Shown here piece by piece: positions 17,693 through 26,864 of a stretch of DNA of 64,000 nucleotides. Source of the DNA: Solwaraspora sp. WMMA2056 (GTDB lineage Bacteria > Actinomycetota > Actinomycetes > Mycobacteriales > Micromonosporaceae); the NCBI RefSeq assembly GCF_030345095.1, contig NZ_CP128360.1, positions 1,922,001 through 1,986,000 on the forward strand. The letters are read 5' to 3'. Under the pieces are notes generated by a model that saw nothing but the letters and a program-made list of their open reading frames with translations, did no database searches and was not told the origin of the DNA. The first letter of the stretch is position 1. Every line of letters starts with the position of its first letter. The translations under genes were made by a program, and so were the position numbers.

Positions 17693-17930
17693 CCCAGCCC
17701 CTGCTTAGAGTAGTGATTGAAGTCACTGTCGGATTTTGGACCTTTGGTGGCTGGGGTGTGTTGGCCCAAGCTGACCTACGAGACTTCGGGTGGAGTCATC
17801 ACTCGCTGCCATCTTCGTTGGTGCCACGCCTCGTTGCATCGAGGAAAGTTGATATCCTCTGAGTGTCGGCCTTGACCGGCTTGGCCGACTCGGCGCTCCT
17901 GCTGGAGCGGCGGATCCCCTGGGGAGGGAC

Positions 17931-19058
17931 ATGCGCATGTATCAGAGCCTACCGCTCACTGACCGCTTGGCGGCCGCGTGTACGGCAGCAGTTGTTGGTG
18001 TTTCGGGCGTGCTGATCGCGTTGCCGGCGCAGGCTGCGCCCGCCGCGACAGAAGTGGCTGACGCTCGGGTGGTCACGTTCGATCGGGCAGAGTTGAGGGC
18101 CGTGACTCGGGCGGTCAGCGGAGTGGGCGGCAGCGGGCGGACGGACTCGGTCGATGACTCACTGCGCCAGCGCGTCAAGGAGCACATCGAGGATGCGGTG
18201 CGGGCAGGTCGTCTCGTGGACGAGCGGCGGCTGATGTCTGCGAGCATCGCGGACCCGTATAACCGGGGCCGACGGATCAACATGATCTGGGATGGCGAGA
18301 AAGGCCCGGACCGTGTCACCTACGCAAGTATGGGGGAGAGTCCGGAGTCCGGCATGGCGGCCGCGTTGGGCGTCCAATGGGGCGGTGAAGACGCCGCCGA
18401 GGCGCCGATGACCAAGTCCGCGCGTGTAACGGGCGGATCTGGCTATGGTGCCGGGTTCAACGTTACTGGGATGCGCAACGCGGACAGCAACTGTGCAACG
18501 ACGTGGTTCACATCTGGTTGGAATTCGTCTAGGGATCACAAAATCGTCTCGTGCTACGAGGACTGGGAGCAGGACGGAACGGTTCATTACGTATACAACC
18601 GCTGGGCGCTATGGACGCCGGCTCCAGCGCCATGGCCGTATACTACCACTACAAAGGACTTCTATGTGGCGGCTCGAGCTTGGAGTGGTCACGAGTATAA
18701 GTTTGCGCGTTTGCGGGACTGGGCCCCACGAAGTGGTGATCTGATCAGTTCCTGCGATTCGAGTCGCAACTTTACTCTCGGTGGCTCCTATGGGGGTGTC
18801 AGTGCATCTGTGAGCATACCAATCAATGTCTGTCAGAACTATTGGATGGATATTACCACCACCAGTCCCTGGAAGATCGGGATTGACTTTGACGGGTCGC
18901 GCAGTGGTCAGATGTACATGGATGTGGCGGGTCGCTACGAGGCGATAAATTCGTCGGTGCAGTTGGTGTGGGCCGACTATAACTGGGTTACCGTCAACGC
19001 CTGCGGGGTTACCAACTGTCCGACGCAGCACTGGGTGGCCAAGGATAGTGGCTGGTGA
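17931..19058 (+). CDS. secreted protein of unknown function
   Basis: The protein has 375 residues, with ATG 17931 (or the second ATG two codons later) directly after GGGGAGGGAC. A classical signal peptide ends near residue 36 at ALPAQAAPA. After a helical propeptide-like region (to about residue 110), the mature part is rich in Trp, Tyr and Ser/Thr and contains five to six cysteines, suggesting a compact disulfide-stabilised beta domain. I do not recognise the family. It follows the fused sigma factor and overlaps the next gene by four bases, so it may belong to an extracytoplasmic response. GC is visibly lower than in the chromosomal backbone. Confidence 0.7.
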   Translation: MRMYQSLPLTDRLAAACTAAVVGVSGVLIALPAQAAPAATEVADARVVTFDRAELRAVTRAVSGVGGSGRTDSVDDSLRQRVKEHIEDAVRAGRLVDERRLMSASIADPYNRGRRINMIWDGEKGPDRVTYASMGESPESGMAAALGVQWGGEDAAEAPMTKSARVTGGSGYGAGFNVTGMRNADSNCATTWFTSGWNSSRDHKIVSCYEDWEQDGTVHYVYNRWALWTPAPAPWPYTTTTKDFYVAARAWSGHEYKFARLRDWAPRSGDLISSCDSSRNFTLGGSYGGVSASVSIPINVCQNYWMDITTTSPWKIGIDFDGSRSGQMYMDVAGRYEAINSSVQLVWADYNWVTVNACGVTNCPTQHWVAKDSGW

Positions 19059-19657
19059 GTGTGTCCCACCGCGGACGTCACTTGCCTAGAGCGCGGGTGC
19101 TGCGGCTTGGTCGTGGCACCCGCGCTGGACATGGCGTCCTTGCATTCGTAGCAGTGGTACTAGTGGTCACCGGGTTAGCCTTGTATGACGGCAATTCAAG
19201 ACAGGAGGGGACTGCGTCTGATCAGCCTGCCCCTCAGTCATTATGTGAAAGGAATCCGACGCGGGAGCGTTGTCAGGAGATCGTGCTTGACGGTCAAATC
19301 TGGAGGTACGCATTGCTGCGTGCTGATCGTCCGACCGATAGAACGGTGATAGTGGATTTTGGCGGGCCCGGCGAGCCAATTTTGTCCGGTACTAGCAATC
19401 TGGGGGGATTTCGGAACAGCTTTCCAGAACTGGCTAGCCAGTACAATCTGCTGTTCCTTGAGGAGCCTTGGGTCACCGAGAACATCAAAGAATCCTGTGG
19501 GAAGTCGTTGGCTGATTTCTACCGTGCACTTCGATCGAACCCGTCTCAGGCTCCCAGCCGAGGACGGGAGCTCGCCGATCGGTGCGAGATTTCGAGTGGC
19601 CAGGGGCGATGGGGCTTTACTGCAGTTGACTACCGGGTGCTGGTTGACGCGATGTGA
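19055..19657 (+). pseudogene. exported alpha/beta hydrolase, 5' part, interrupted by IS66-family element
   Basis: The start GTG at 19055 overlaps the previous stop. A basic n-region and a membrane helix (about residues 28-45) export or anchor the protein. The following segment, TVIVDFGGPGEPILSG and QYNLLFLEEPW, is the beta-strand core of TAP-like (peptidase S33-type) hydrolases. The frame ends only because the insertion starts at 19654; the last codons VDAM come from the junction. Removing the IS and one copy of the 8-bp duplication joins this part in frame to 21183-21909, giving a full gene of 441 residues. Confidence 0.85.
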
Positions 19658-21174
19658 CTGGATAGGTTCCTGATCCCGGTGATGCTGTCTGCTGTGGAGG
19701 CTGGTAGGTTGACCAGCCATGCCCGCCGATCCGCCGCCGTCGTATGACGAGTTGTTGGCGTTGAACGCCGGGCTGGCCGCACGGCTGGAGCAGGCGCTGA
19801 CGCGGATCGCTGAGCTTGAGGCCCGGTTGAAGCAGTCGTCGAGCAACTCGTCGAAACCGCCGTCGAGCGACGGGCTGGCCAAACCGGCGCCGAAGTCGCT
19901 GCGGGGCCGTTCGGGTCGCCGGCCGGGCCGCCCCACCGGGGGCGAGGGCACCACCCTGTCCCAGGTGGCCGATCCGGACGTGATCGTCCGGCACGTGCCG
20001 GACATCTGTGGCGGCTGCGGTGACGGCCTGACCGACCCCGCCGAGGTGACGGTCACCCGCCGGCAGGTGTTCGACATCCCCCAGCCCCGGGTCGTGGTGA
20101 CCGAGCACCAGATCGTCACCGTCGCCTGCCCGTGCGGGCACCACACCACCGCCGCGACACCCGCCGGGGCCACCGCGCCCGCCGCCTACGGACCACGGAT
20201 CGCCGCGATCGGCGTCTACCTGCTCCACGGACAGTTCCTGTCCATCGGCCGCACCGCCGACGCGATCCGTGACCTGTTCGGCCTGCCCGTCGCGCCAGCC
20301 ACCATCACCGCCTGGGTCACCCGCACCGCCCTCGGCGTCATCGACACGGTGCTCCCCGTCATCCGCGACCGCATCAAGAACGCGCCGGTCGCGCACTTCG
20401 ACGAGACCGGCATACGCGTCGACGGCCGCCTCGCCTGGCTGCACTCCGCCTCCACACCCACCGACGTGTTCCTCACCGTGCACCGCCGGCGCGGCACCGC
20501 CGCAATGGACGACGCCGGCGTGCTACCCGGATACACCGGCACCGCCGTGCACGACGCGTGGGCCCCGTACGACACCTACACCACCGCCCGGCACGCCCTG
20601 TGCAACGCCCACGTGCTGCGGGAACTGGTCTACGTGGTCGACACCGCCACCGGGCAGGTCGCCGACCTCGCCGGCCAGGCCATCGACGCCCTGCGGCACC
20701 TGAACCGCCTGACGGTCACGGCCCGCGCCGACGGCTGCGAACCCGACCCGGCCGACCTCGCCGAACAGACCCACCTGCTGCGCTCGGCCGTCGTGCTCGG
20801 CGCCGCAGCCACCGCCACCCGCACCGACAAGCTGCACCGCAAGTACCACGCCCTGTTCGTGCGACTACGGGACCGACGCGCCGACTACCTGCGGTTCCTC
20901 ACCGACCCGGCCGTGCCGTTCGACAACAACCCGGCCGAGCGGACCATCCGCATGCCGAAACTCCGGATCAAGGTCTCCGGCAGCATGCGCACCATGACCG
21001 GAGCCGAACACTTCGCCGCGATCCGCAGCTACGCCGCCACCGCCACCCGACACGGCATCAACATGCTCGACGCACTCACCCGAGCCGCCGCCGGCAGCCC
21101 CTGGATCCCCACAACCGCCTAACCCACCTCGCGCGCTTGCGGTATTCCAAGGTCCCACGCACCTATCCAGTCAC
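19654..21174 (+). mobile_element. IS66-family insertion sequence, 1,521 bp, with 8-bp target duplication
   Basis: Ends are perfect 14-bp inverted repeats GTGACTGGATAGGT (19654-19667, and its complement at 21161-21174). The 8-bp direct repeat GACGCGAT flanks both sides (19646-19653 and 21175-21182), as known for IS66. One transposase gene fills the element and there are no TnpA/TnpB accessory genes, as in the ISBst12-like IS66 subgroup. All parts look intact, so the insertion appears recent. Confidence 0.95.
19719..21122 (+). CDS. tnpC: IS66-family transposase (TnpC)
   Basis: The 467-residue transposase starts with a leucine-zipper-like coiled coil (about residues 15-45, then SSNSSKPPSSDG), followed by a basic linker and a zinc-binding part with CGGCG and CPCG. 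The catalytic core shows DETG near residue 228, HDAW near 278 and DNNPAERTIR near 401, the DDE residues of IS66 transposases. It appears complete and may be active. GC content is much higher than in the disrupted host gene. Confidence 0.95.
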   Translation: MPADPPPSYDELLALNAGLAARLEQALTRIAELEARLKQSSSNSSKPPSSDGLAKPAPKSLRGRSGRRPGRPTGGEGTTLSQVADPDVIVRHVPDICGGCGDGLTDPAEVTVTRRQVFDIPQPRVVVTEHQIVTVACPCGHHTTAATPAGATAPAAYGPRIAAIGVYLLHGQFLSIGRTADAIRDLFGLPVAPATITAWVTRTALGVIDTVLPVIRDRIKNAPVAHFDETGIRVDGRLAWLHSASTPTDVFLTVHRRRGTAAMDDAGVLPGYTGTAVHDAWAPYDTYTTARHALCNAHVLRELVYVVDTATGQVADLAGQAIDALRHLNRLTVTARADGCEPDPADLAEQTHLLRSAVVLGAAATATRTDKLHRKYHALFVRLRDRRADYLRFLTDPAVPFDNNPAERTIRMPKLRIKVSGSMRTMTGAEHFAAIRSYAATATRHGINMLDALTRAAAGSPWIPTTA

Positions 21175-21909
21175 GACGCGATAAGTGATGGGGAAGGCCT
21201 TGAGCTCAAGGGGTTCGTCGGCCGTTCTTGGGGAGCGGTTCGGCTAACGTATCTGTCGCCGTCCGCGTTGGATTGGGCAGTGCTTGTTCGCCCGTTCCCG
21301 GTCGGTGCAGACGCTCAGACGTTATTGAGTAGTCGAGTAGATCTGGTGCACGATATCGGCCCCTCGGGCTCGGCGATTGATGCGCCGCAACCCATCGAGG
21401 GTCGCTCAATACCGGTGACCGAGTTCGACCGGCTCTCCGCAGCAGTGGAACTCTCGTACGTCCATGATGCCTACCGCACGCAACATGCGGCTGGTGTCCT
21501 TGCGGGCACTGACTATGAGCGGATCGGGCTGCTCTCTGACCGGCTATGGGGCCGGTACGGTGAGAGTTCGCTGTCCCCCGGCTACCTTGCCCGGTTGCAG
21601 GAAATCTGCGCCAATGTCGGTCCACTGTCGGATTTTGGTCCGTCTATAGAGTCGGTCCGCGACGTTCTTGCGGCCAGTCAACTCCCGTGTACCGGTATTA
21701 CGCATCGGATACCCCATGTAGGTGCTGGTGCGGCCAGGACCTGCGTGATCAAATCAAAGCTCGATGCGGTGACGCCGGCCGACCTGATTGAGGAGAGCTA
21801 CGCTGAAAACGACAACATCTGGTGGGTTGAATCCACACAACAGTCGCACGGTTCCTTCGACGGTCTGTCGGCATGCCTGCGCCACTTGGGGATTGCGGCG
21901 GAATCTTGA
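21175..21909 (+). pseudogene. exported alpha/beta hydrolase, 3' part
   Basis: In frame after the insertion, this piece starts with the second copy of the target duplication. It contains the nucleophile elbow GRSWG with its active Ser, a helical lid region, the SKLDAVTP segment with the likely catalytic Asp, and QSHGSF with the likely catalytic His. The complete triad lies downstream of the IS, so the gene was functional before the insertion. An internal start at 21268 would lose the nucleophile and make no active enzyme. Confidence 0.85.
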
Positions 21910-21996
21910 CGGGTAGCCGATACCGGGATTTGGATGGATCGCACGCACCGAGCCGGACGCACCATCGGGTCGTGCGATAGAGGTCAAACACCATCT

Positions 21997-23075
21997 CTAC
22001 GGGTTGTGGGAGACCTGCCACAGGGCGCTGACCGGCATGGCCCGTAGTTTGGGGCCGAACGGCAACGTGGCGGTGCCGGTGTAGAGGACGACGCCGGCGA
22101 CGAAGTCGTCACTGAGCCGGTCGGCGAGCCTGCGTAGCCCACGGAAGTCGTCCGGTCCGACGGTCGAGGCGGCCTTGACCTCGATGCCGACGACACGACC
22201 GGCCCTGTCCTCGAGCACCGCGTCGACTTCGAACTTGCTGTGGTCCCGGTAGTGGGACAGCTCGACGGACTGGGCGGACCAGCTGAGTTGGCGGGACAGC
22301 TCGGACAGGACGAAGGACTCAAGCAGCGGGCCGAACGGCGCGCCGGGGCGCAGCAGCGCCCGCGCGTCGACGGCGATCTCGTTTGCGGCGATGCCCGAGT
22401 CGACGAAGATCAGTTTGGCGGCTGCGGTGGCTCGGGTGCCGAGGTTGCGCGACCATCCTGGGATTCGCCTGATGAGGAAGATCTCCTCCAGAGCCTGGAG
22501 GTAACGCGCGATCGTCGGTCGGCTCAGTCCGAGCGCGGATTCGAGGGAGTTGGCCGCGATGATGGTGGCTGACCTGGCAGCGAGCAGCCGTACCAGTCTG
22601 CGGAGTTCACCCTTGCTCTGGATGTCGGCGAGTTGCCGGACGTCGCGGTCGATGAGCGCCTGGACGTATGCGTCGAGAAAGCGTTGACGACGGCGGGGGT
22701 CGTCGCGGGAGGTGGCTTCGGGCAGACCGCCGCGCACGATTCTGGCGGCGTAGTCGGCGCGGGTCACGGCGGACTCGTGGCGCAACTCAGGGCCGAGCGT
22801 GAAGATGGCGTCGACGAAGCCGTCCGGCTCATCTTCCAGCTCACCCTGGGAGAACGGCCATAGCTCGATGGTCTCCATCCGGCCGGGCAGCGCGTCGGGA
22901 GCGGCTGACGTGCCGAACAACCGCGCGGAGCCGGTGAGAAGGTATCGACCTGGTCGGGGATCCTCATCCACGGCGGCTTTGATAGCCAGCAGCAGTTCCG
23001 GGACACGTTGGATCTCATCGGTGATCAGCAGTTCCGGGGAGTCGACGAAGCCGACCGGGTCGGTTGTCGCCGACG
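21997..23075 (-). pseudogene. DUF4143 (AAA+) ATPase, N-terminally truncated
   Basis: The reading frame from about 23075 down to 21997 matches the Walker B region (LLITDEIQRVPELLLAIKAA), the sensor segment GRYLLTGSARLF, and the complete C-terminal DUF4143 part with its nuclease-like fold (FEVDAVLEDRAGRVVGIEVKA). The family's N-terminal ~50-60 residues with the Walker A P-loop are missing; upstream sequence turns into an unrelated small secreted-peptide gene. The first possible start left (22971) lies after Walker B. It is probably a non-functional remnant. Confidence 0.7.
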
Positions 23076-23105
23076 CCGGCCGGCCCGGGAGATTCCTGTC
23101 CGTGC

Positions 23106-23357
23106 CTACGGGCAGGGGTGGATTCCGCTGGTGGAGAACGGGGTGCGTACGCCGGACAGGCGGTCCCAGTCCCGGTCGGGGCAGGGGCCACGCAACCAGG
23201 TGCCGACCCGGTTGGTGTGACTGCTGTCCGAGTAGTAGTGGGTGACGATCACGTAGTAGTCGGGGGGTGCTGCCTGGGCCGGGGCGCTGGTGACCACGAG
23301 GGTGGTGGACACGGCGAGCAGGGCTGCGGCGAGGGCGTTGCGGATGACAGCCGGCAC
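23106..23357 (-). CDS. small secreted peptide (DUF6289-like), copy 1
   Basis: The 83-residue precursor has a clear signal peptide (Ala/Leu-rich core, cleavage after SAPAQA). The mature peptide begins APPDYY and has YYSDSSHT-x2-VG, CPD and a C-terminal Cys in PCP. It is a paralogue of the peptide at 24502-24756, sharing the positions of both Cys and most of the Tyr/Ser motif. Such small actinobacterial proteins are, as far as I recall, grouped as DUF6289; their function is unknown. Its end abuts the truncated DUF4143 gene. Confidence 0.65.
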   Translation of the reverse strand: MPAVIRNALAAALLAVSTTLVVTSAPAQAAPPDYYVIVTHYYSDSSHTNRVGTWLRGPCPDRDWDRLSGVRTPFSTSGIHPCP

Positions 23358-23458
23358 GGTACGAGTCCCTTCAGGATGCTCGACTTTCGGTAGTTATACC
23401 GTAGCAACTCGTAGGCGGAATGTGGGGCGGTGAAGATCCGACAAACACTCGCGAGCGG

Positions 23459-24382
23459 TCAGTCGGTGTTCGCCGGGCGCCCGGCGTTGAGGTCGACGCT
23501 GCCGCCGGCCGGCACCGGTAGGAACGTCGGGCAGCCCTTCGCGGTCTCGTCGGTCAGGCAGCGCTGGAACACCTCGTACAGGATGTAGCCCTCCGGGCCG
23601 AGCACCTCGACGAGTTGGCGGATCTGCTTGAGCTTCTCCTCGACTGTGGCGTTCTGCTCGACGATCGCCCGACGCTCGGTGATCGCCACCTGCACCGCGG
23701 CCAGACCGTCGACCAGATCCTGACGCGGTGTCGGTTTCTGCAGGGTCAGGTTGAACTGCAGGAAGTACGCCCGTCCGCCGGTGGTGGCCTGCACCGCCGC
23801 GCCCAGGTCCTCGTTGATCGCCGTCTCGAACGCGGCCCGGGTGGCCGGATCGTTGTACAGCGCCAACCAGTCGTACTTCTGCGCCTCGGTGGTCATCGCC
23901 TTGTGCAGCGGCTGCCCGACGTAGAACCGCAGCAGGTCCAGCCAGTGGCTGGTGGTCCGGCCGTCGTCGTCCATCACCGGCTGGAACTTCAGCCCGATCT
24001 CCTCGTGGAACTCGCGCAGCATCCCACCCTCGTCGGCACACGAGGTGTCCAGGTGGAAGGTCAACCCGCCGGAGACGGTCAGCTCCTGGTTGTCCTTGGA
24101 GACCACGACGAACGGCGTGGACTCGGAGCCCTCGTTGCCGGTGAAGTCGAAGGTCCGCTGGCCGGCCGGGTACACGTAGTACCGCTCGCCCGGCCCGTCC
24201 CAGGTGCGGTTGTTCTGGGTGACGCAGGCCTGGTAGGTGGTGCTGGAGAAGGCGCCCGCGTCATAGTGCAGCGCCACCTGGTCCGACTCGGTGCTGACCG
24301 TGGTGCAGCCGGTCACGGTCAACACCAGCAGCGCTCCGACACCCGCGATCACCCGTAGCTGACGACGCATCCGTTGCCCCAC
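23459..24382 (-). CDS. SPFH-domain-like lipoprotein
   Basis: The protein has 307 residues. A lipobox, TVTGC, at about residues 22-26 predicts lipid attachment after export. The body follows the SPFH/prohibitin order: a beta-rich part with GERYYVYPAGQRTFDF and VVVSKDNQELTVSGGLTFHL, then a long charged helix (ITERRAIVEQNATVEEKLKQ) near residues 225-260. Unlike usual SPFH proteins, which face the cytosol or have a membrane helix, this one would sit outside as a lipoprotein. It lies between the two small secreted-peptide genes, on the same strand. Confidence 0.65.
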   Translation of the reverse strand: MGQRMRRQLRVIAGVGALLVLTVTGCTTVSTESDQVALHYDAGAFSSTTYQACVTQNNRTWDGPGERYYVYPAGQRTFDFTGNEGSESTPFVVVSKDNQELTVSGGLTFHLDTSCADEGGMLREFHEEIGLKFQPVMDDDGRTTSHWLDLLRFYVGQPLHKAMTTEAQKYDWLALYNDPATRAAFETAINEDLGAAVQATTGGRAYFLQFNLTLQKPTPRQDLVDGLAAVQVAITERRAIVEQNATVEEKLKQIRQLVEVLGPEGYILYEVFQRCLTDETAKGCPTFLPVPAGGSVDLNAGRPANTD

Positions 24383-24501
24383 TTCCCTCGACGTGTGCCG
24401 TCAGGGTAGGGAAGCGAATCAATCCGACTGGTCCGGCCATGCCCCAGGTGTCGGCTGCCGGCGCGACCGGCTTGTGGCCGTACCGTGCCGTCCTGGTCGG
24501 G

Positions 24502-24756
24502 CTAGAAGCAGTACGGGACCGTGATCGAGGTGAAGTACGCGGTACTTTCGCCCGTCAGATACTTGTAGTTGCCATCTGGGCACCGGAAGCGGTAGCCGAT
24601 GCCGACCTCGGTGGTGTGGCTGCTGTCCGAGTAGTAGTAGTAAATGACGGTGTAGTAGTCGGGTGGGGCGCTCTGCGCTGGGGTGGCCGTGAGCGCGATG
24701 GTGGTTGCCACAGCCAGTAGCGTCGCCGCCAGGGCGCTGCGAAGATAATTGCGCAC
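24502..24756 (-). CDS. small secreted peptide (DUF6289-like), copy 2
   Basis: The 84-residue precursor has a signal peptide ending near TPAQS and a mature part with APPDYY, YYYYSDSSHTTEVG, CPDG and a final CF. It shares about half of its residues with the peptide at 23106-23357, including both cysteines. The Tyr-rich stretch is conspicuous. Spacing on the minus strand (24502-24756, 23459-24382, 23106-23357) allows a common transcript with the SPFH-like lipoprotein. Confidence 0.7.
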   Translation of the reverse strand: MRNYLRSALAATLLAVATTIALTATPAQSAPPDYYTVIYYYYSDSSHTTEVGIGYRFRCPDGNYKYLTGESTAYFTSITVPYCF

Positions 24757-24898
24757 GACTGATGCCTCTCCGTCTGGTCACCATGGGTAGCTCCAAAGTA
24801 GCACCGAGTGGTGACCCCTGTGGACCCCGGTGAACAATCGACATATGTCGCACCGGCGCCCACCCGTGGTCCCGCCGGTGGGGCGCTGCCGACGCGGG

Positions 24899-25381
24899 TC
24901 AGGCCGTGCCCCAGGTGTAGGTCTGTTTGCGCAGCTTCAAATAGACGAACGCCTCGGTGGAGACGACTCCGTCGACCGTACGCATCCGCTGCAGGATCTC
25001 CAGCAGATGGTCGTCGTTGCGGCAGACCACCTCGGTGAGCAGGTCGAACGACCCGGCGGTGATCACCACGTAGTCGACCTCGTCCAGCTCCGCGAGCCGG
25101 TCGGCGACCGTCTCCAGATCCCCGGCGGTACGCAGCCCGATCATCGCCTGGCGGGGGAAGCCGAGCTGCAGCGGATCGGTGACCGCGACGATCTGCATCA
25201 CCCCGGCGTCGAGCAGCCGCTGCACCCGCTGGCGGACCGCCGCCTCGGAGAGCCCGACCGCCTTGCCGATCGTCGCGTACGGGCGCCGCCCGTCCTCCTG
25301 CAACTGTTCGATGATCTGTTTCGCCACGTCGTCGAGGACGACGTGACCGGAGCCGTCGCCGCCCTGCTGTCGTGTCCCCAT
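24899..25381 (-). CDS. Lrp/AsnC-family regulator
   Basis: This 160-residue regulator has an N-terminal winged helix-turn-helix (DDVAKQIIEQLQEDGR, then AAVRQRVQRLLDAGVM) and a C-terminal RAM ligand-binding domain (EVDYVVITAGSFDLLTEVVC). ATG 25381 has GAGGAG upstream; the frame remains open further but without a ribosome site. It is divergent from the polyamine transporter operon starting at 25615, which is the natural candidate target. The position matches many actinobacterial polyamine loci. Confidence 0.85.
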   Translation of the reverse strand: MGTRQQGGDGSGHVVLDDVAKQIIEQLQEDGRRPYATIGKAVGLSEAAVRQRVQRLLDAGVMQIVAVTDPLQLGFPRQAMIGLRTAGDLETVADRLAELDEVDYVVITAGSFDLLTEVVCRNDDHLLEILQRMRTVDGVVSTEAFVYLKLRKQTYTWGTA

Positions 25382-25508
25382 CCGGGTCTCCTCGTCTGTC
25401 AGAATCGGCGCATTGTGCCGCACCGCTGATACGTCGCCGAGTGGGTCGGCGTTAAGAGTCCGAGTCTGGCGTATTTCGTGGCCAACGGCGAGCTGCGCAA
25501 CGGAATCC

Positions 25509-25560
25509 CTTGTGAAGTGCGAATCTGCATGCCAGGATCGGCGTCTGATTGGTTCACAAG
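25509..25560. promoter_or_regulatory. spaced inverted repeat in the lrp-potD divergent region
   Basis: CTTGTGAA at 25509-25516 and its complement TTCACAAG at 25553-25560 are separated by 36 bases, so their centres lie 44 bp (about four helical turns) apart. Both halves are in the 233-base region between the Lrp/AsnC regulator and potD. Lrp-type octamers bind such spaced sites, so this is a candidate operator. Confidence 0.35.
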
Positions 25561-25614
25561 CTACGCCTTGCCTTCGGGTCGGCCCCGCCGGCCCGCACCC
25601 TTCAGGAGCCGTCC

Positions 25615-26853
25615 ATGCGCAGTCGCCTCCGCCCCCCACCGTCCGCGCCGGCCGCCGCACTGCTCGCGGCCCTCGGCATGCGCCGTACCCTTACCCGACG
25701 CACTCTGGCACGCGGCGCCGCCACCTCCGGTGGGCTGCTGCTCGCTGGCGGCGCGATCGCTGCCTGCGGCACCCCGGCAGCCCAGCAGACCGAGGAGAGC
25801 TGCGTCAGCGAGGACCTGTCCGACAGCGAACAGGTGATCAACTTCTCGAACTGGCCGCAGTACATCGACGTCGACGCCGACGACGAGAGCCGCCGACCCA
25901 CCCTGGAGGCGTTCCAGCAGACCTCCGGCATCACGGTCACCTACACCGAGGACATCAACGACAACAACGAGTTCTTCGGCAAGGTGCAGAACCAGCTGTC
26001 CGCCTGCCAGCCCACCGGACGCGACATCATGGTGCTCACCGACTGGCTGGCCGCCCGGATGATCCGGCTCGGCTGGGTGCAGTCCCTCGACAAGGCGAAC
26101 CTGCCCAACGTCACGGCCAACCTGCTGCCGTCGCTGAAGGCCAGGCCGTTCGACCCGGACGACTCGTACGCCGTACCGTGGCAGTCCGGGCTGACCGGCA
26201 TCGCCTACAACGGCACCGTCACCGGCGAGGTCCGCACCATCGACGACCTGCTCACCCGGGCCGACCTCAAGGGCCGGGTGACCGCGTTGACCGAGATGCG
26301 CGACACCATGGGGCTGCTGCTGCAGTCCAACGGGCACGACCCGGCCGAGTTCACCGACGCGCAGTTCGACGACGCTCTGGAGAAGCTGCGCCAAGCGGTC
26401 GCCGACGGGCAGATCCGCCGGTTCACCGGCAACGACTACGCCGCCGACCTCGCCCGGGGCGACGTCGCCGCCTGCATCGGCTGGTCCGGAGACGTGATCC
26501 AGCTCGCCGCCGAGGACCCGAACATCGTCTTCCAGGCACCCGAGTCCGGGCTGATTCTCTTCTCCGACAACATGCAGGTGCCGAACCAGGCCGCCCACAA
26601 GACCAACGCCGAGAAGCTGATGGACCACTACTACGATCCGGCGGTCGCCGCCGAGGTCGCCGCGTACGTCAACTTCATCTGCCCGGTCGCCGGTGCCCAG
26701 GAGGCGATGACCGCCATCGACCCGGAGCTGGCCGCCAACCCGCTGATCTTCCCCGACGAAGCGCTGCTCGCCCGGTCGGCCGTGTTCATGGCGCTGACCG
26801 AGGAACAGGAACGCACGTACGAGCAGAAGTTCCAGCAGGTCATCGGGGCCTGA
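25615..26853 (+). CDS. potD: polyamine ABC transporter, substrate-binding lipoprotein
   Basis: The 412-residue protein starts at ATG 25615 after CAGGAGCC. It has a twin-arginine-rich n-region (RRTLTRRT), a hydrophobic core and a lipobox ending at Cys51, so it is an exported lipoprotein. The mature part is PotD/PotF-like: VINFSNWPQYID opening, GRDIMVLTDWLAARM, YAVPWQSGLTGIAYNG and CIGWSGDVIQL. It would capture putrescine, spermidine or a related polyamine. It is the first gene of a potD-A-B-C operon, followed after 11 bases by the ATPase gene. Confidence 0.9.
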   Translation: MRSRLRPPPSAPAAALLAALGMRRTLTRRTLARGAATSGGLLLAGGAIAACGTPAAQQTEESCVSEDLSDSEQVINFSNWPQYIDVDADDESRRPTLEAFQQTSGITVTYTEDINDNNEFFGKVQNQLSACQPTGRDIMVLTDWLAARMIRLGWVQSLDKANLPNVTANLLPSLKARPFDPDDSYAVPWQSGLTGIAYNGTVTGEVRTIDDLLTRADLKGRVTALTEMRDTMGLLLQSNGHDPAEFTDAQFDDALEKLRQAVADGQIRRFTGNDYAADLARGDVAACIGWSGDVIQLAAEDPNIVFQAPESGLILFSDNMQVPNQAAHKTNAEKLMDHYYDPAVAAEVAAYVNFICPVAGAQEAMTAIDPELAANPLIFPDEALLARSAVFMALTEEQERTYEQKFQQVIGA

Positions 26854-26864
26854 GGCGGCAACCG

